Source: Tautonia plasticadhaerens
GTDB taxonomy: Bacteria; Planctomycetota; Planctomycetia; Isosphaerales; Isosphaeraceae
Reading direction: 5' to 3'
Assembly (NCBI RefSeq): GCF_007752535.1
Contig: NZ_CP036426.1
Span: 1,984,001 to 2,048,000 of the forward strand
Length of the DNA: 64,000 nt
Part shown: positions 48,014-57,425 of the stretch, one piece after another
Layout of the letters: each line of letters opens with the position of its first letter
How positions within the stretch are numbered: position 1 is the first letter of the stretch
Notes under the pieces: model-generated
Told to the model about the DNA's origin: nothing
The model's database searches: none
What the model saw: the letters and a program-made list of their open reading frames with translations, nothing else
Made by a program: the position numbers and the translations under genes

Positions 48014-48741
48014 TCGACCGCGCCGGGGCGCACGGGTTCGACCCGGGCCGGCCCCCGGTGCGCATCCGGGTGCCCCTCCTCGGGGGGCCGAGACGCGGAT
48101 CGACGGTCGCCCGAGACGGTCGCGGCGAGGGCGGCAATCCCCGCCCGACCGCCCGCACCCCCCGGAGCCGCTTCGAGCCCTCGCCCGTGAGCCGCAGGTC
48201 CCGGTCCGGCGGCCGGCCATCGTAAGTGGCGAAATCGTCCTGGGTCGGCGGGTCGTGCGTGACCTTGAAGATGGCCGTCGCCTCGTCCACCTCGTCGAAG
48301 ATGGGGGTCGGTGAAGCCGGGGGCCGGGTACCGCTCCCCGTCGGTGGCCTCGGCGGCCGGTCGGGTGCGGTCCCGGTCGACCTCGAAGACCCGCCTGATC
48401 CCGCCCCGGGCCCTCGCCGTCCGAGGGAACCCGTGGGGGCTCGGTGCGCATGGGAGGGAGGTTCGGGGTCGCCGGGCGAGGAGGCCATGCACGACCGGGG
48501 CCGGGAGTCGGCGCGCGGGCCGACGGAATCGACGCCGATCACCGTTTCACAGTCCCCCCATCCTTGGGTAGGATGGTCCCGGTTGGTCCGACGACCGAGC
48601 AGGCGAAGCCGGCCCGTCCCCGACGCCCGCTCCCGCCCCGCTCGTCCGTCGTTCCCGCCGATCGGGCTCGCCCTTGAGCGCCGTTCCCTCCGGCCCGGGA
48701 AGCATCGCAGGGCCGGCACGCTTGCGCCCAGGAGACCAGCA
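48014..48741 (-). pseudogene. 728-bp spacer with possible decayed coding sequence on the minus strand
   Basis: No intact gene. On the minus strand, one frame gives RRVFEVDRDRTRPAAEATDG and a neighbouring frame continues TPIFDEVDEATAIFKVTHDP, then TQDDFATYDGRP. The two parts join near 48300 and read like a real protein with one frameshift. I do not recognise the family. The remainder of the spacer shows nothing. Confidence 0.35.
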
Positions 48742-49128
48742 GTGGGCAAGAAACTCTACGTCGGCAACCTGACCTACGGGGTCAGCAGTTCGGACCTGGA
48801 GCAGTTGTTCTCGCAGTTCGGCACCGTCCAGAGCGCCCAGGTCATCGAGGACCGGGAGACGGGACGGAGCAAGGGCTTCGGGTTCGTCGAAATGGACACC
48901 GAGGCCGAGGCCCAGGCCGCCATCGACGGCCTGCACGACCGGGACCACGACGGGCGCCGCCTGACGGTCAACGAGGCCAGGCCCCGGGAAGACCGCGGCG
49001 GTGGTGGCGGCGGCTACGGCGGCGGTCGAGGCCGGGGCGGTGGCGGCGGCTACGGCGGCGGCGGCGGCTACGGCGGCGGCGGTGGGTACGGCGGCGGCTA
49101 TGGTGGGGGCGGCGGCCAACGCTATTGA
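48742..49128 (+). CDS. RRM RNA-binding protein with a glycine-rich tail
   Basis: 128 residues from the GTG at 48742 (aggaga lies 6-7 bases upstream); a longer frame upstream is unlike the family. Residues 1-80 are one RRM: RNP2 is KLYVGNLTYG and RNP1 is SKGFGFVEM. The aromatic positions needed for RNA stacking are kept. The last ~40 residues are Gly with some Tyr and Arg (GGGGYGGGRGRGGGGGYGGG). Such proteins are common in planctomycetes and cyanobacteria, bind single-stranded RNA and are often cold-induced. The strong hairpin just downstream ends the transcript. Confidence 0.93.
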   Translation: MGKKLYVGNLTYGVSSSDLEQLFSQFGTVQSAQVIEDRETGRSKGFGFVEMDTEAEAQAAIDGLHDRDHDGRRLTVNEARPREDRGGGGGGYGGGRGRGGGGGYGGGGGYGGGGGYGGGYGGGGGQRY

Positions 49129-49152
49129 TCGCCCGCCAGGCGATGGGGATTC

Positions 49153-49178
49153 GGGGAGCCCGCGGGCGTGGGCTCCCC
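49153..49178 (+). terminator. Hairpin after the RRM gene
   Basis: A perfect 9-bp GC stem (ggggagccc at 49153-49161 with gggctcccc at 49170-49178) closes an 8-base loop 25 bases after the stop. There is no T run, so it may work as a stabilising 3' hairpin or a weak terminator. Confidence 0.5.
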
Positions 49179-49897
49179 GGCCCCCCCGTCGATGGCCCCC
49201 GGGGCGGCAAGGCCCCAAGGCTCCCGACCCCCGGTCACGTCATCGAGGGCGATGGGGCTTCCTGTCGCCGGATTTCGAGGACGACGCTCCTTCGACGAGG
49301 AACGAGGAGGCACGACCCGTCCCCAGGATCCGGGCGTCCGAGTCCGGAGCCCGAGTCGCCCCTCCCCCTCGGCCTCATCCGACGAGGACCGATCGACGGC
49401 CATCCCGTCGACGCCGTCCCCGGGTTCGGTCCGGCGACGGCGGACACCTCGGCCCGATGTTCGCCGACCGAGCGTCCGGTCCGGGGCCGCTGCCCGAGGC
49501 CGGGGCCCGGGACGCACTCCCTCGCCAATCGGTACCGCGCCGCGCAAGGAAAAAGGCGGGCCGCCGCCAGCGGACACCGCCTGCCTTTGGTCAGGTCGGG
49601 AACGATCCCTCGGGCAAGGTATCGCCTCCTTTCGACGCATCGACCGTGGGCCGCACCGGCTCAACCCTCGAACGCGGCCCAACAGGATCTTACGCCCCGG
49701 ACCCCGCCCGAGTCAATGAGGTCGGTCCTCCTCCGGGCCTCCGGGCGACGACCCATCATCCCTGGGGGTGATGTCGCTCCTGCCGGGTGGCGGTGATCCC
49801 CGACGTAAGAGGTCGGACGAAGTCGGACATCGAGTCTCGAACTGGGCGAACTCGCGATGAGACCGCACCATCCGGCCTCGACCCCGAGGACTCCCCG
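49179..49897. other. 719-bp stretch without recognised features
   Basis: Only chance open frames. No motif, repeat or RNA gene was identified. It should contain the promoter of the transglutaminase-like gene. Confidence 0.4.
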
Positions 49898-50923
49898 ATG
49901 ACCCGAACGCGACTCCTCGCCCCGCGACTGCTCCCCGCACTCCTGATCCTGACCCAATCCGCATCGGCGGCGGGACGGGCCGAGGACGAGCCCCCTCGCA
50001 CGCGGACCTTCGCCGTGACCTGCCGGGCGACCGTCCGGGAGATCCCCGAGGGCGCCCGGGTCCTGGACCTCTGGCTCCCCGTGCCGCGGGACGACGACCA
50101 CCAGACGATCCACCGCCTCACCATCGACGCCCCGGCCCCCGTCACCCTCGGGCGGGCGCCGGGCTCGGGCAACCGGATGCTCCACGTCCGGCTCGACCGG
50201 CCTCGGGGCGAGGTCGACGTCACGCTGACGATCGTCGCCACCCGATCGGAGAACGCCGGTCGGGATGAGCCCCTGGACGCGGAGGGACGGGGGCGATACC
50301 TGGCGCCCGAACCGCTGGTGCCCCTGGACGGGCCGATCCGTCGGCTCGCCGACGAGGCGACCGAGGGCCTGGAGGGGGACTTCGAGCGGGCCAGGGCCCT
50401 CTACGAGGCGGTGGTCGGCACGATGACCTACGACAAGAGCGGCACCGGCTGGGGGCGGGGCGACGCGCTGTATGCCTGCGACGAGCGGCGGGGCAACTGC
50501 ACCGACTTCCACGCACTGCTGATCGGCATGGCCAGGTCGGTCGGCATCCCGGCCCGCTTCGCCATCGGCCTGGCGCTGCCGGGGGAGGGGGGGGCGGGCG
50601 AGATCGCCGGCTACCACTGCTGGGCGGAGCTGTATGTCGAGGGTCGGGGCTGGGTGCCGGTGGACGCCAGCGAGGCGGCCAAGGACCCCTCCCGGAGGGA
50701 GTACTTCTTCGGGCACCACGACGAGGACCGCCTGGAGTTCAGCCGGGGCCGGCACCTGACGCTGGAGCCGCCGCAACAGGGGCCGCCGCTGAACTTCTTC
50801 GTCGATCCCTACGCCGAGATCGACGGCGTGCCCCACGCGGCGATCGCTCGGCGCGCCACATTCGAGGACCTGGAGGGCGTCGAGGGGCCGTCGGCACCGG
50901 CCCCCGGGGGGGATCGGCGCTGA
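49898..50923 (+). CDS. Secreted transglutaminase-like (cysteine protease fold) protein
   Basis: 341 residues from the ATG at 49898 (cccgaggactccccg upstream). A signal peptide is visible (LLAPRLLPALLILTQSASA). Residues ~25-130 form a beta-rich N-terminal domain (VLDLWLPVPRDDDHQTIHRL). The transglutaminase core is at ~195-285: the cysteine in RRGNCTDFHALLIGMARSVG, the histidine in AGYHCWAELYVEG and the aspartate in WVPVDASEAAKDP. All three catalytic residues are present. In planctomycetes such proteins are periplasmic and their substrates are unknown. It is a single-gene unit. Confidence 0.92.
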   Translation: MTRTRLLAPRLLPALLILTQSASAAGRAEDEPPRTRTFAVTCRATVREIPEGARVLDLWLPVPRDDDHQTIHRLTIDAPAPVTLGRAPGSGNRMLHVRLDRPRGEVDVTLTIVATRSENAGRDEPLDAEGRGRYLAPEPLVPLDGPIRRLADEATEGLEGDFERARALYEAVVGTMTYDKSGTGWGRGDALYACDERRGNCTDFHALLIGMARSVGIPARFAIGLALPGEGGAGEIAGYHCWAELYVEGRGWVPVDASEAAKDPSRREYFFGHHDEDRLEFSRGRHLTLEPPQQGPPLNFFVDPYAEIDGVPHAAIARRATFEDLEGVEGPSAPAPGGDRR

Positions 50924-51010
50924 GCCGAGGTCGTTCCGGTGAGGTCGCCCCGCTCCCGGGGAGACCTCCCCGGAACCCCGCCGATGGTGGGAATCTCGGA
51001 CATCCCGGAC

Positions 51011-51286
51011 TCAGTCGAGCCGGGATGCGACGGGCAGCTTCGACCGCCAGCCCTCCTCGTAGGGATCGGAGAAGTGGAGCTGGACCGCCGCCGCCCTCGT
51101 CGCGTCGGTCTTCCGCAGCAGTTCGAGGGCGTCCCGGATGCGACCGAGGCGGGGGTCGGCCTCGACCCCGGGCCGGTCGGCGGCGCGGTCGAGTCGGTCG
51201 AGGGCGGCGGCGAGGTCGAGGATCCGGGATCGGATCTCCAGGAAGTCGCGCTCCAGCACGTCGGCGGCGGTTCGGGTCCGGCTCAT
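51011..51286 (-). CDS. Small conserved helical protein
   Basis: 91 residues from the ATG at 51286, which follows cggaggagtcccc. The whole sequence is amphipathic helix: TRTAADVLERDFLEIRSRIL, AAALDRLDRA, then RLGRIRDALELLRKTDATRA, ending YEEGWRSKL. I recall similar short proteins in Isosphaeraceae but do not know a function. No cysteine or membrane segment is present. The neighbours (transglutaminase-like, secreted repeat protein) do not clarify its role. Confidence 0.65.
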   Translation of the reverse strand: MSRTRTAADVLERDFLEIRSRILDLAAALDRLDRAADRPGVEADPRLGRIRDALELLRKTDATRAAAVQLHFSDPYEEGWRSKLPVASRLD

Positions 51287-51541
51287 GGGGACTCCTCCGG
51301 GGAGGGAAGGGGTCGGAATCGGGTCCGGCGGGCCTCCCATCTTCGCAGCCCGGGGGGCGGCACGCAATTTGTGCCCGGGTGGGGCACGTCGACGACCCGC
51401 CCGGCGTCGGGGCGTCGGCTCATGACGCTTGTCCCGGTCGAACGGGATGGTATGGTTGTTGGTATGGGATCGATCGATCCGGCGAGCCCCGCCGCGAGGA
51501 TCGCGAGCGGGCCCGCCAACGGACGCCCTGGAGAGGACACC

Positions 51542-52630
51542 ATGACCCGGTTCATCCGCCGAATCGCCCTCGGGGGCCTGCTGGCCCTGGCGTTGGGATT
51601 GACGCCGAGGCCCGCGGTCGGCAACGGCTTCGGGCTGTTCGGCCCGAGGGAGACGGTCTACCTCGGTTCCCCGGTCGAGACGATCTACGCCGTCCCGACG
51701 GCCACCTCGTACGTCGTCCCCACGACCTCGATCGTCTCGACCTCGTACCTGGTGCCGACCGCGTCGTACGTCTATCGCCCGGCACGTTACACGCTGGCCC
51801 CGACGATCTACCGGTCGGCCTCCACGCTGCTGCCGACGAGCTACCTGGTCGGCTCGTCGTACCTGCGGCCGACCCGCTATTACCTGGATGACGTGGTCTC
51901 GACGTCGTACGTCCCGACCTCCTACGCCTACTCGACCAGCCTGCTCTACCCGTCGAGCGTCGTGTACGACTCGACCCCGATCGTGGTCGATCGCCCGGTC
52001 GCCGCGCCGTCGCCATCGCCGTCCGGGACCTCGGCCACTCGTCGCAACGAGCCGGCGCTGCAGGCACCCAGGCAGTCGGGCAATCCCCCGGGGACCGGCC
52101 GGTCGCCCGAGCTGGAGAGCCGGGCCATCGAGCCCCGACAGCCGGAGGCCTCCGCCGCCCCCGCCGAGGAGGAGGATGCCGGGATCGTCCCCGAGCCCTC
52201 CAGCCCCCCCACGCTGCCGGCCCCCGGCGAGGACGGGGCGATCGAGGGGATCATGCCCCTGCCCGAGCCCTTCGAGACGCGGACCTCGCAGCGCCCCGCG
52301 TTCTCGGGGGGCCTGCCCGGCTCGACCCTGGCCGCCGCCACGAAGCTGGTGCAGGGCCGGGTCCGGGACGAGCAGACCCGGGGCCCCGTCTCCGGCCTGG
52401 TCGTGACCTTCTCGAACACCGTCTCCAGCTTCGCCGAGCGTCGGGCCGTCACCGACGAGGACGGCCAGTTCCGGCTCGCCGAGTTCCTCCCCGACGGCGA
52501 CTGGTCGATCGTCGTCTCCGGCTCCGGGGCCAACGCCCCGACTCGCACCTATCCCCAGGTCACCGTCATGGGCGGGCGGATCTACGACCGCCTGGGCCGG
52601 GATTACTCGAAGCTGGTGCTCGACTATTGA
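51542..52630 (+). CDS. Secreted low-complexity protein with Tyr-Val-Pro-Thr repeats and an Ig-like C-terminus
   Basis: 362 residues, start supported by tggagaggacacc. The signal peptide is IALGGLLALALGLTPRPAV. Residues ~35-150 are an irregular repeat of Tyr, Val, Pro, Thr and Ser (TSYVVPTTSIVSTSYLVPTA, TSYVPTSYAYSTSLL), with no charged residues over long stretches. A proline-rich linker (150-260) follows. The C-terminal ~90 residues (VQGRVRDEQTRGPVSGLVVT, DGQFRLAEFLPDGDWSIVVS) are a carboxypeptidase-regulatory/Ig-like beta sandwich. The layout suggests a surface or matrix protein. I do not recognise the repeat. Confidence 0.75.
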   Translation: MTRFIRRIALGGLLALALGLTPRPAVGNGFGLFGPRETVYLGSPVETIYAVPTATSYVVPTTSIVSTSYLVPTASYVYRPARYTLAPTIYRSASTLLPTSYLVGSSYLRPTRYYLDDVVSTSYVPTSYAYSTSLLYPSSVVYDSTPIVVDRPVAAPSPSPSGTSATRRNEPALQAPRQSGNPPGTGRSPELESRAIEPRQPEASAAPAEEEDAGIVPEPSSPPTLPAPGEDGAIEGIMPLPEPFETRTSQRPAFSGGLPGSTLAAATKLVQGRVRDEQTRGPVSGLVVTFSNTVSSFAERRAVTDEDGQFRLAEFLPDGDWSIVVSGSGANAPTRTYPQVTVMGGRIYDRLGRDYSKLVLDY

Positions 52631-52670
52631 TCGACCGGGCCTGACCGGCCCGGGTTCGCGATTCCCAGGG

Positions 52671-52704
52671 ACGGCGCCGGCCCCGGCCGGCGCCGTTCGT
52701 TTTT
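52671..52704 (+). terminator. Intrinsic terminator of the repeat-protein gene
   Basis: A 10-bp stem (acggcgccgg at 52671-52680 with ccggcgccgt at 52687-52696) closes a 6-base loop and is followed by tcgttttt. Confidence 0.8.
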
Positions 52705-52862
52705 CCCCCCACCGCCCCGGGGAGTCCCATCCGATCGAGCGGGATCGGCCCGCCGACCGACCCCGCGGTCAGGGCCCGGGCCGGAGACGGCCCGGGGGGA
52801 CCTTGGTTCGCGTTGCGTCGCGGTGGGCTTCGCCGCCGAGGCCGGGGAGCTGCGGTCCCGAG

Positions 52863-54011
52863 ATGCCCGAACCTCCCCTGCGAATCTGCGACCTCCTCGC
52901 CTACTTCCACCCGTATGCCAGCGGGGCCGAGCGGCAGGCGTTGGCGCAGGGGGCCGAGCTGGCCCGCCGGGGGCATGCGGTCCGGGTGGTCACGCAGGCG
53001 GTCCGGGGGTCGGGCCTGCCGAAGGACGAGGTGATCCGGGGGGTGCTCGTGCACCGCTGGATCGAGCCGGTCCGGGTCGGCCCGCTGTTCGGCCTGAGCT
53101 TCGTGGCCGGTGCCGTCCGGGCGTTGCGTCGGCTGCGAGCCGAGTACGACCTGATCCACACGCACCAGGGGCTCTGGGAGTCGATCTCGACGGGCGTGGC
53201 CCGGTCGGTGATCGACGCCCCGACGCTGGTGCAGCCGGCCAGCTCCGGCTACTTCGGCGAGGCCGAGGAGATGGCCCGGACCCGGGGGTTCCCCGCCCTC
53301 CGTCGCCTCGCGCTGCGGAACACCGCCTTCGCGGCGATCTCCGAGGACATCGAACGGCAATGGCTCGCCCTGGGGGTCCCGCCGTCGCGCATGCACCGGA
53401 TGGCCAGCGGGGTCGAGACCGATCGCTTCCACCCCGGCCCCTCGGCGGTGGAATCTCGTTTCCCCCCCCGGCCCCGCGTCCTCTTCACCGGCCGCCTGCA
53501 CCCGCAGAAGAACCTTGATGTGCTGCTCGACGCCTGGGCCGAGGTCGCCCGGCGATCGACCGCTCACCTGATCCTCCTGGGGGACGGGCCCGACCGCGGC
53601 CGCCTCGTCGCGAAGGCGAAGGACATGGGCCTCGCCGATCGGGTCCACTTCCCGGGACCGGTCGACGACCCGGCCGACTCCCTCCGCGCCGCCGACGTGT
53701 TCGTCCTGCCCAGCGTCGCCGAGGGGATGAGCAACTCCCTGCTGGAGGCGATGGCGACCGGACTCCCCTGCATCGCCTCCGAGATCGGCGGGAACACGGA
53801 CCTCCTGGCCGAGGGCCCCCGGGGACTGCTCGTCCCGCCCGGGGACCGGGACGGGTGGGCGGACGCCATCCTCCGGGTTCTCGGCGACGAGGGCCTCGCC
53901 CGGTCGCTCGGCGAGGCGGCCCTGGGGCTCATCGGCGAGCGATTCGCGATGCCGGTCGTGGTCGATCGCTACGTGGACCTCTACCGCTCGCTGCTCGCGG
54001 GCTCGGGCTGA
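52863..54011 (+). CDS. GT4-family glycosyltransferase
   Basis: 382 residues from the ATG at 52863. The N-terminal acceptor domain begins ICDLLAYFHPYASGAERQAL with the loop GAERQ typical of GT4 enzymes. The C-terminal GT-B donor domain has PRVLFTGRLHPQKNLDVLLD, HLILLGDGPDRGRLV and the E-x7-E motif SVAEGMSNSLLEAMATGLPC, which binds the nucleotide sugar. It probably adds a sugar to a lipid-linked or polysaccharide acceptor at the cytoplasmic face of the membrane. The gene overlaps the convergent transporter gene by 31 bases at their 3' ends. No other glycan genes lie beside it. Confidence 0.92.
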   Translation: MPEPPLRICDLLAYFHPYASGAERQALAQGAELARRGHAVRVVTQAVRGSGLPKDEVIRGVLVHRWIEPVRVGPLFGLSFVAGAVRALRRLRAEYDLIHTHQGLWESISTGVARSVIDAPTLVQPASSGYFGEAEEMARTRGFPALRRLALRNTAFAAISEDIERQWLALGVPPSRMHRMASGVETDRFHPGPSAVESRFPPRPRVLFTGRLHPQKNLDVLLDAWAEVARRSTAHLILLGDGPDRGRLVAKAKDMGLADRVHFPGPVDDPADSLRAADVFVLPSVAEGMSNSLLEAMATGLPCIASEIGGNTDLLAEGPRGLLVPPGDRDGWADAILRVLGDEGLARSLGEAALGLIGERFAMPVVVDRYVDLYRSLLAGSG

Positions 54012-55366
54012 TCCGGGCCCGGCTCGAAGCGGTCGAGCAGGACGGCGACGGTCATGTCGCCGATCACGTTGACGGTCGTCCGGCAGCGGTCGAGGAACCA
54101 GTCGATCGTGAGCAGCAGCGGCAGGGCCTCGGCCGGCAGTCGGACGGCGGCGAAGATCAGGGGCAGGGTCACGAAGCTGCCGGAGGGGATCCCGCCCGCG
54201 CCGACGCTCGCCAGCAGGGTCGTCAGCATGATCACCACCTGGTCGGTCAGCGTGAGATCCGCCCCCAGGGCCTGGGCGAAGAACAGCGCGGCCACCGCCT
54301 GGTAGAGCGCCGTCCCGTCGTTATTGAAGTTCGTGCCCACGCAGGCGGCGAGCTGGCTGGACGCCCGGGAAACTCCCAGGCGGCCGGTCAGTGCCTTCAA
54401 CGTGATCGGGATGGTGGCGGCGGTGCTCGCCGTGCTGAAGGTCATCGCCACCACGTCGGCCGACCCCCTCAGGAACCGCACCGGCCCGTACCGCCCGAGC
54501 ACCCCGAGCTGGGACAGGTACCAGGCGACCTGGCAGGCGAAGCCGGCCAGCACCGTCGCGATGAACCAGCCGAGCTGGAGGAACAGGCCGAACCCCTCCC
54601 TCGCCAGGCTGATCGCCACCACGCCGAAGACGGCGATCGGCACCAGGGCCACCACCCAGAGGAGGATCTTCATCAGCAGCTCGAAGCCGACCACCAGCAC
54701 GTCGACCATCGCCCGGTAGGTCGTCTCGCCGGCCGCCCGCTGCCGGTCGCGGTACTGCGCCAGGGCGATGCCGAAGGCGACTGTCATCAGCACCAGCTGG
54801 GCCAGGTTGTTCGAGGAGAACGCCTCGCCGACGCTCCGGGGCACCATCTCGACGAAGATCTCGGCCACCGTCTTGCCCGGGGCCATCGCCCTGGGGGACG
54901 GCCGGTCGATCAGGCGGTCGATGAGCCGGGGGTCCTCGGCGGAGGCGACCGCCGACGCGCCGAGATCCGCCCCCGCCCCGGGTCGGATCAGGTTCGAAGC
55001 GGCCAGGCCGATGACCATGGCCACCAGCGTGTTGACCAGGTAGAACCCCATCATCCGGGCCCCCTGGAGTCCCCGGATGTCGTTGGTCACGATGGCGCTG
55101 AGGATCGCCAGCACGACCAGGGGGGCGGCCAGTGCCCCCAGGGCCCGGATGATCAGCACCGGCGCCAGCTCCATCGCCGTCGCCAGGCCTCCCAGGATGA
55201 CCCGGGCCGCCCCGGGCATCCGGTCGTACCAGGAGCCGTCGGCCCCGAGGAGCATCCCGGCCGGGATCGCCAGCAGGACGGCCAGCACGACCCAGGCGTA
55301 GAGCGGCAGGGACTTCGAGGCCTCCGCCTCCTCGATCGTCGGGTTGACGGCCTTCTCGTCGTCCAT
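53981..55366 (-). CDS. DctA/GltP-type dicarboxylate or amino-acid:cation symporter
   Basis: 461 residues from the ATG at 55366. Around eight hydrophobic helices are visible, starting LYAWVVLAVLLAIPAGMLLG. The family motifs are present: RMMGFYLVNTLVAMVIGLAA, the serine-rich hairpin TFSTASTAATIPITLKAL (HP1), NFNNDGTALYQAVAALFFA (the NxxGT/NMDGT region), ASVGAGGIPSGSFVTLPLIF (HP2) and DRCRTTVNVIGDMTVAVLLD with the substrate-binding arginine and the NxxGD end. These transporters take up glutamate, aspartate or C4 dicarboxylates with sodium or protons. The substrate cannot be fixed from sequence alone. Confidence 0.95.
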   Translation of the reverse strand: MDDEKAVNPTIEEAEASKSLPLYAWVVLAVLLAIPAGMLLGADGSWYDRMPGAARVILGGLATAMELAPVLIIRALGALAAPLVVLAILSAIVTNDIRGLQGARMMGFYLVNTLVAMVIGLAASNLIRPGAGADLGASAVASAEDPRLIDRLIDRPSPRAMAPGKTVAEIFVEMVPRSVGEAFSSNNLAQLVLMTVAFGIALAQYRDRQRAAGETTYRAMVDVLVVGFELLMKILLWVVALVPIAVFGVVAISLAREGFGLFLQLGWFIATVLAGFACQVAWYLSQLGVLGRYGPVRFLRGSADVVAMTFSTASTAATIPITLKALTGRLGVSRASSQLAACVGTNFNNDGTALYQAVAALFFAQALGADLTLTDQVVIMLTTLLASVGAGGIPSGSFVTLPLIFAAVRLPAEALPLLLTIDWFLDRCRTTVNVIGDMTVAVLLDRFEPGPDQPEPASSER

Positions 55367-55666
55367 CCGGCATGCGCTCCGTCCGAGTGCGGGCGATCGG
55401 GCACCCCCGACCTCGAATCGTAACACGTTGCCCGAACGCCGGTGCGGGCCGCAAGGGGGGACCGCGGGGGAGCCGCCCGACGGGGCGAGACGCCTCCGGG
55501 GAGGACGGCGGGCGACGAGGATCGGCGTCCCCGCCCGGCGGCGATCCGGTCGGGGGATCCCCGCCCCCGAGTTGCCCGGGCGACCCGCCCTCGCGGATAA
55601 TCCCGGGAGGTCGGCATCGCGATCGCCCCCGCCCACCCCCGACCCGACGACTCCCCGAGGCCTCCC

Positions 55667-56983
55667 ATGAGCATCCCCGACGACGGCGAACGGCCACCGC
55701 GGAACCCCAGCCGAGGCCCCCGTCCGCTGCCCTCGTCGGGGTTCGACGACCAGAACAGCACCTTCCGGCCGGCGCCGGGCCCGGCCGCCCCCAGGCCCCG
55801 GCGCCCGAAGACCGGCCCCGACGACCGATCGCCCGAGGACGCCTCCCGGCCCGACACCCGGGGCCGGGGCCGCGCCCGCGTCTCCCCCGGCAAGACGCCG
55901 ATGATGGAGCGCGTCCTCTTCGGAACGGTGAAGTCGACCGACCTGGCCACCTTCTGCCGGCAACTCGCCGGCTACCTGGAGGCGGGGGTCGACCTGCTCA
56001 AGGCGCTCAGCGGCCTGGAGGCGCAATTCCGGGCCACGGCCCTCGGGCCGGTGCTCGGCCGGATCCAGGTGGCGATCCGCAGCGGGGACACCTTCTCCGA
56101 CGCCCTGGAGAAGGAGCCCCGGACCTTCGACCGGCTGATGCGGAGCATGATGCGGGTGGCCGAGGCCCGGGGCGGCATGCCCGAGGTCCTCCGCCAGCTC
56201 GCCTCGCACTACGAGAACCGGGTCCGGCTGCTGCGTCGGGCCCGCTCGGCGATGATCTACCCGACGGCGGTGATCCTGATCGCCCTGGCCGTGGGCTACC
56301 TGCTGACCGTCTTCGTCCTGCCCCCGCTCGTCGGGATCCTCCAGGACATGGCCCGGGGCCGGACCGCCGACCTCCCGGCGCCGACCCGGGCCCTGATGGC
56401 CATCAGCAATTTCATGCAGGCCGTCGGCTGGTGGCTGATGCCCTTGCTGGCCGTCGGCGGGCTGATCGGGCTGACCCGGGCCTACCGGACGACGCCGGGC
56501 AAGGCCCTGATGGACGAGGTCGCCCTCCGGATCCCGGTGCTGGGGCTGCTGCTGAAGAAGCTGGAGACGACCCGGTTCGCCCGGACGCTCTCGACGCTCC
56601 TGGAGGCGGGGGTCGCCTACGACGAGTCCATGAGGCTGACCGCCGACGTGATGCACGCGATCCCCTACCGCCGCGCCGTCGACCGGGCCCGGGTCGAGGT
56701 CATGGCCGGGCACGAGCTGAGCGACGCCCTGGAAGGCTCCCGGCGTTTCGGCGTGGACGTGATCCACGTCATCTCGACCGGTGAGTCCACCGGCAAGCTG
56801 CCCGAGTCCCTCGCCCACCTGGCCGAGGACTACGAGGAGCAGGTCGACCGGATGGTGGACAACCTCGGCCAGCTGATCCAGCCGATCCTGACGATCGCCA
56901 TCGGCGGGGTCGTCTTCTTCATCGTCCTGGCGTTCGTGATGGCGTACGTCTCGGTGCTCTCGGGCCTGGCCGGGGGGCTCTGA
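55667..56983 (+). CDS. Type II secretion / type IV pilus inner-membrane platform protein (GspF/PilC family)
   Basis: 438 residues. The first ~75 are charged, proline-rich and disordered. Two T2SF domains follow: the first starts STDLATFCRQLAGYLEAGVD and ends in the helix YPTAVILIALAVGYLLTVFV, the second starts FARTLSTLLEAGVAYDESMR and ends with GQLIQPILTIAIGGVVFFIV. Three transmembrane helices are evident. GspF/PilC forms the inner-membrane base that the assembly ATPase acts on. It is alone here, so it may serve a pilus or secretion system encoded elsewhere, possibly the one using the pilin-like protein at 58316. Confidence 0.92.
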   Translation: MSIPDDGERPPRNPSRGPRPLPSSGFDDQNSTFRPAPGPAAPRPRRPKTGPDDRSPEDASRPDTRGRGRARVSPGKTPMMERVLFGTVKSTDLATFCRQLAGYLEAGVDLLKALSGLEAQFRATALGPVLGRIQVAIRSGDTFSDALEKEPRTFDRLMRSMMRVAEARGGMPEVLRQLASHYENRVRLLRRARSAMIYPTAVILIALAVGYLLTVFVLPPLVGILQDMARGRTADLPAPTRALMAISNFMQAVGWWLMPLLAVGGLIGLTRAYRTTPGKALMDEVALRIPVLGLLLKKLETTRFARTLSTLLEAGVAYDESMRLTADVMHAIPYRRAVDRARVEVMAGHELSDALEGSRRFGVDVIHVISTGESTGKLPESLAHLAEDYEEQVDRMVDNLGQLIQPILTIAIGGVVFFIVLAFVMAYVSVLSGLAGGL

Positions 56984-57425
56984 GCGGCCCCCGCCCGGGA
57001 TCGGCCTTGACCCCGGGGCGATCCTGGGCTATTCCAGGGGCCCGACGATCGCACCCCCCGACGCTCGACGACCGCCGACCCGAGGCCCACGGCCCGGGGC
57101 GTCGACCCGATCGAATCTGAGCACGTCCCATCGATCCGCCACCCCCCGTTCGAGGGTCCTCCCGCCCCCGGCCGACCGGACCGCCCTCCCCGGAGGATCG
57201 GCCCGACGCCCCGACCGGCGAGCCGTCCGAGCCCGAGGGGCCGGGCCGGTCCTCTCGACCCGTCGCGATCGGCCGGTTCCGAAGCCGAGTCCCACTCCGG
57301 GAAGGAGCCCGTTGGGGCCTCGGGGCCTTGCCGCTTTCCCTCAAGTCCCGACGACGGAGGCGACGATCCCAGTCGTCGGGGGGAGGTCGAGCGGGCCGGG
57401 CGCACTTAGCGGAGGGCGAGTCACG
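56984..57425. other. 442-bp spacer before lpxA
   Basis: No gene or recognisable structure, apart from the ribosome binding site (ggagggcgag) of lpxA at its right edge. Confidence 0.4.

Noticed and set aside
49001-49771. Alanine-rich frame overlapping the glycine tail of the RRM gene
   Set aside because: It is the GGC repeat read in another frame.
53981-56818. 945-residue minus-strand frame containing the symporter
   Set aside because: Only the part from 55366 matches the family. The rest is antisense of the GspF-type gene.
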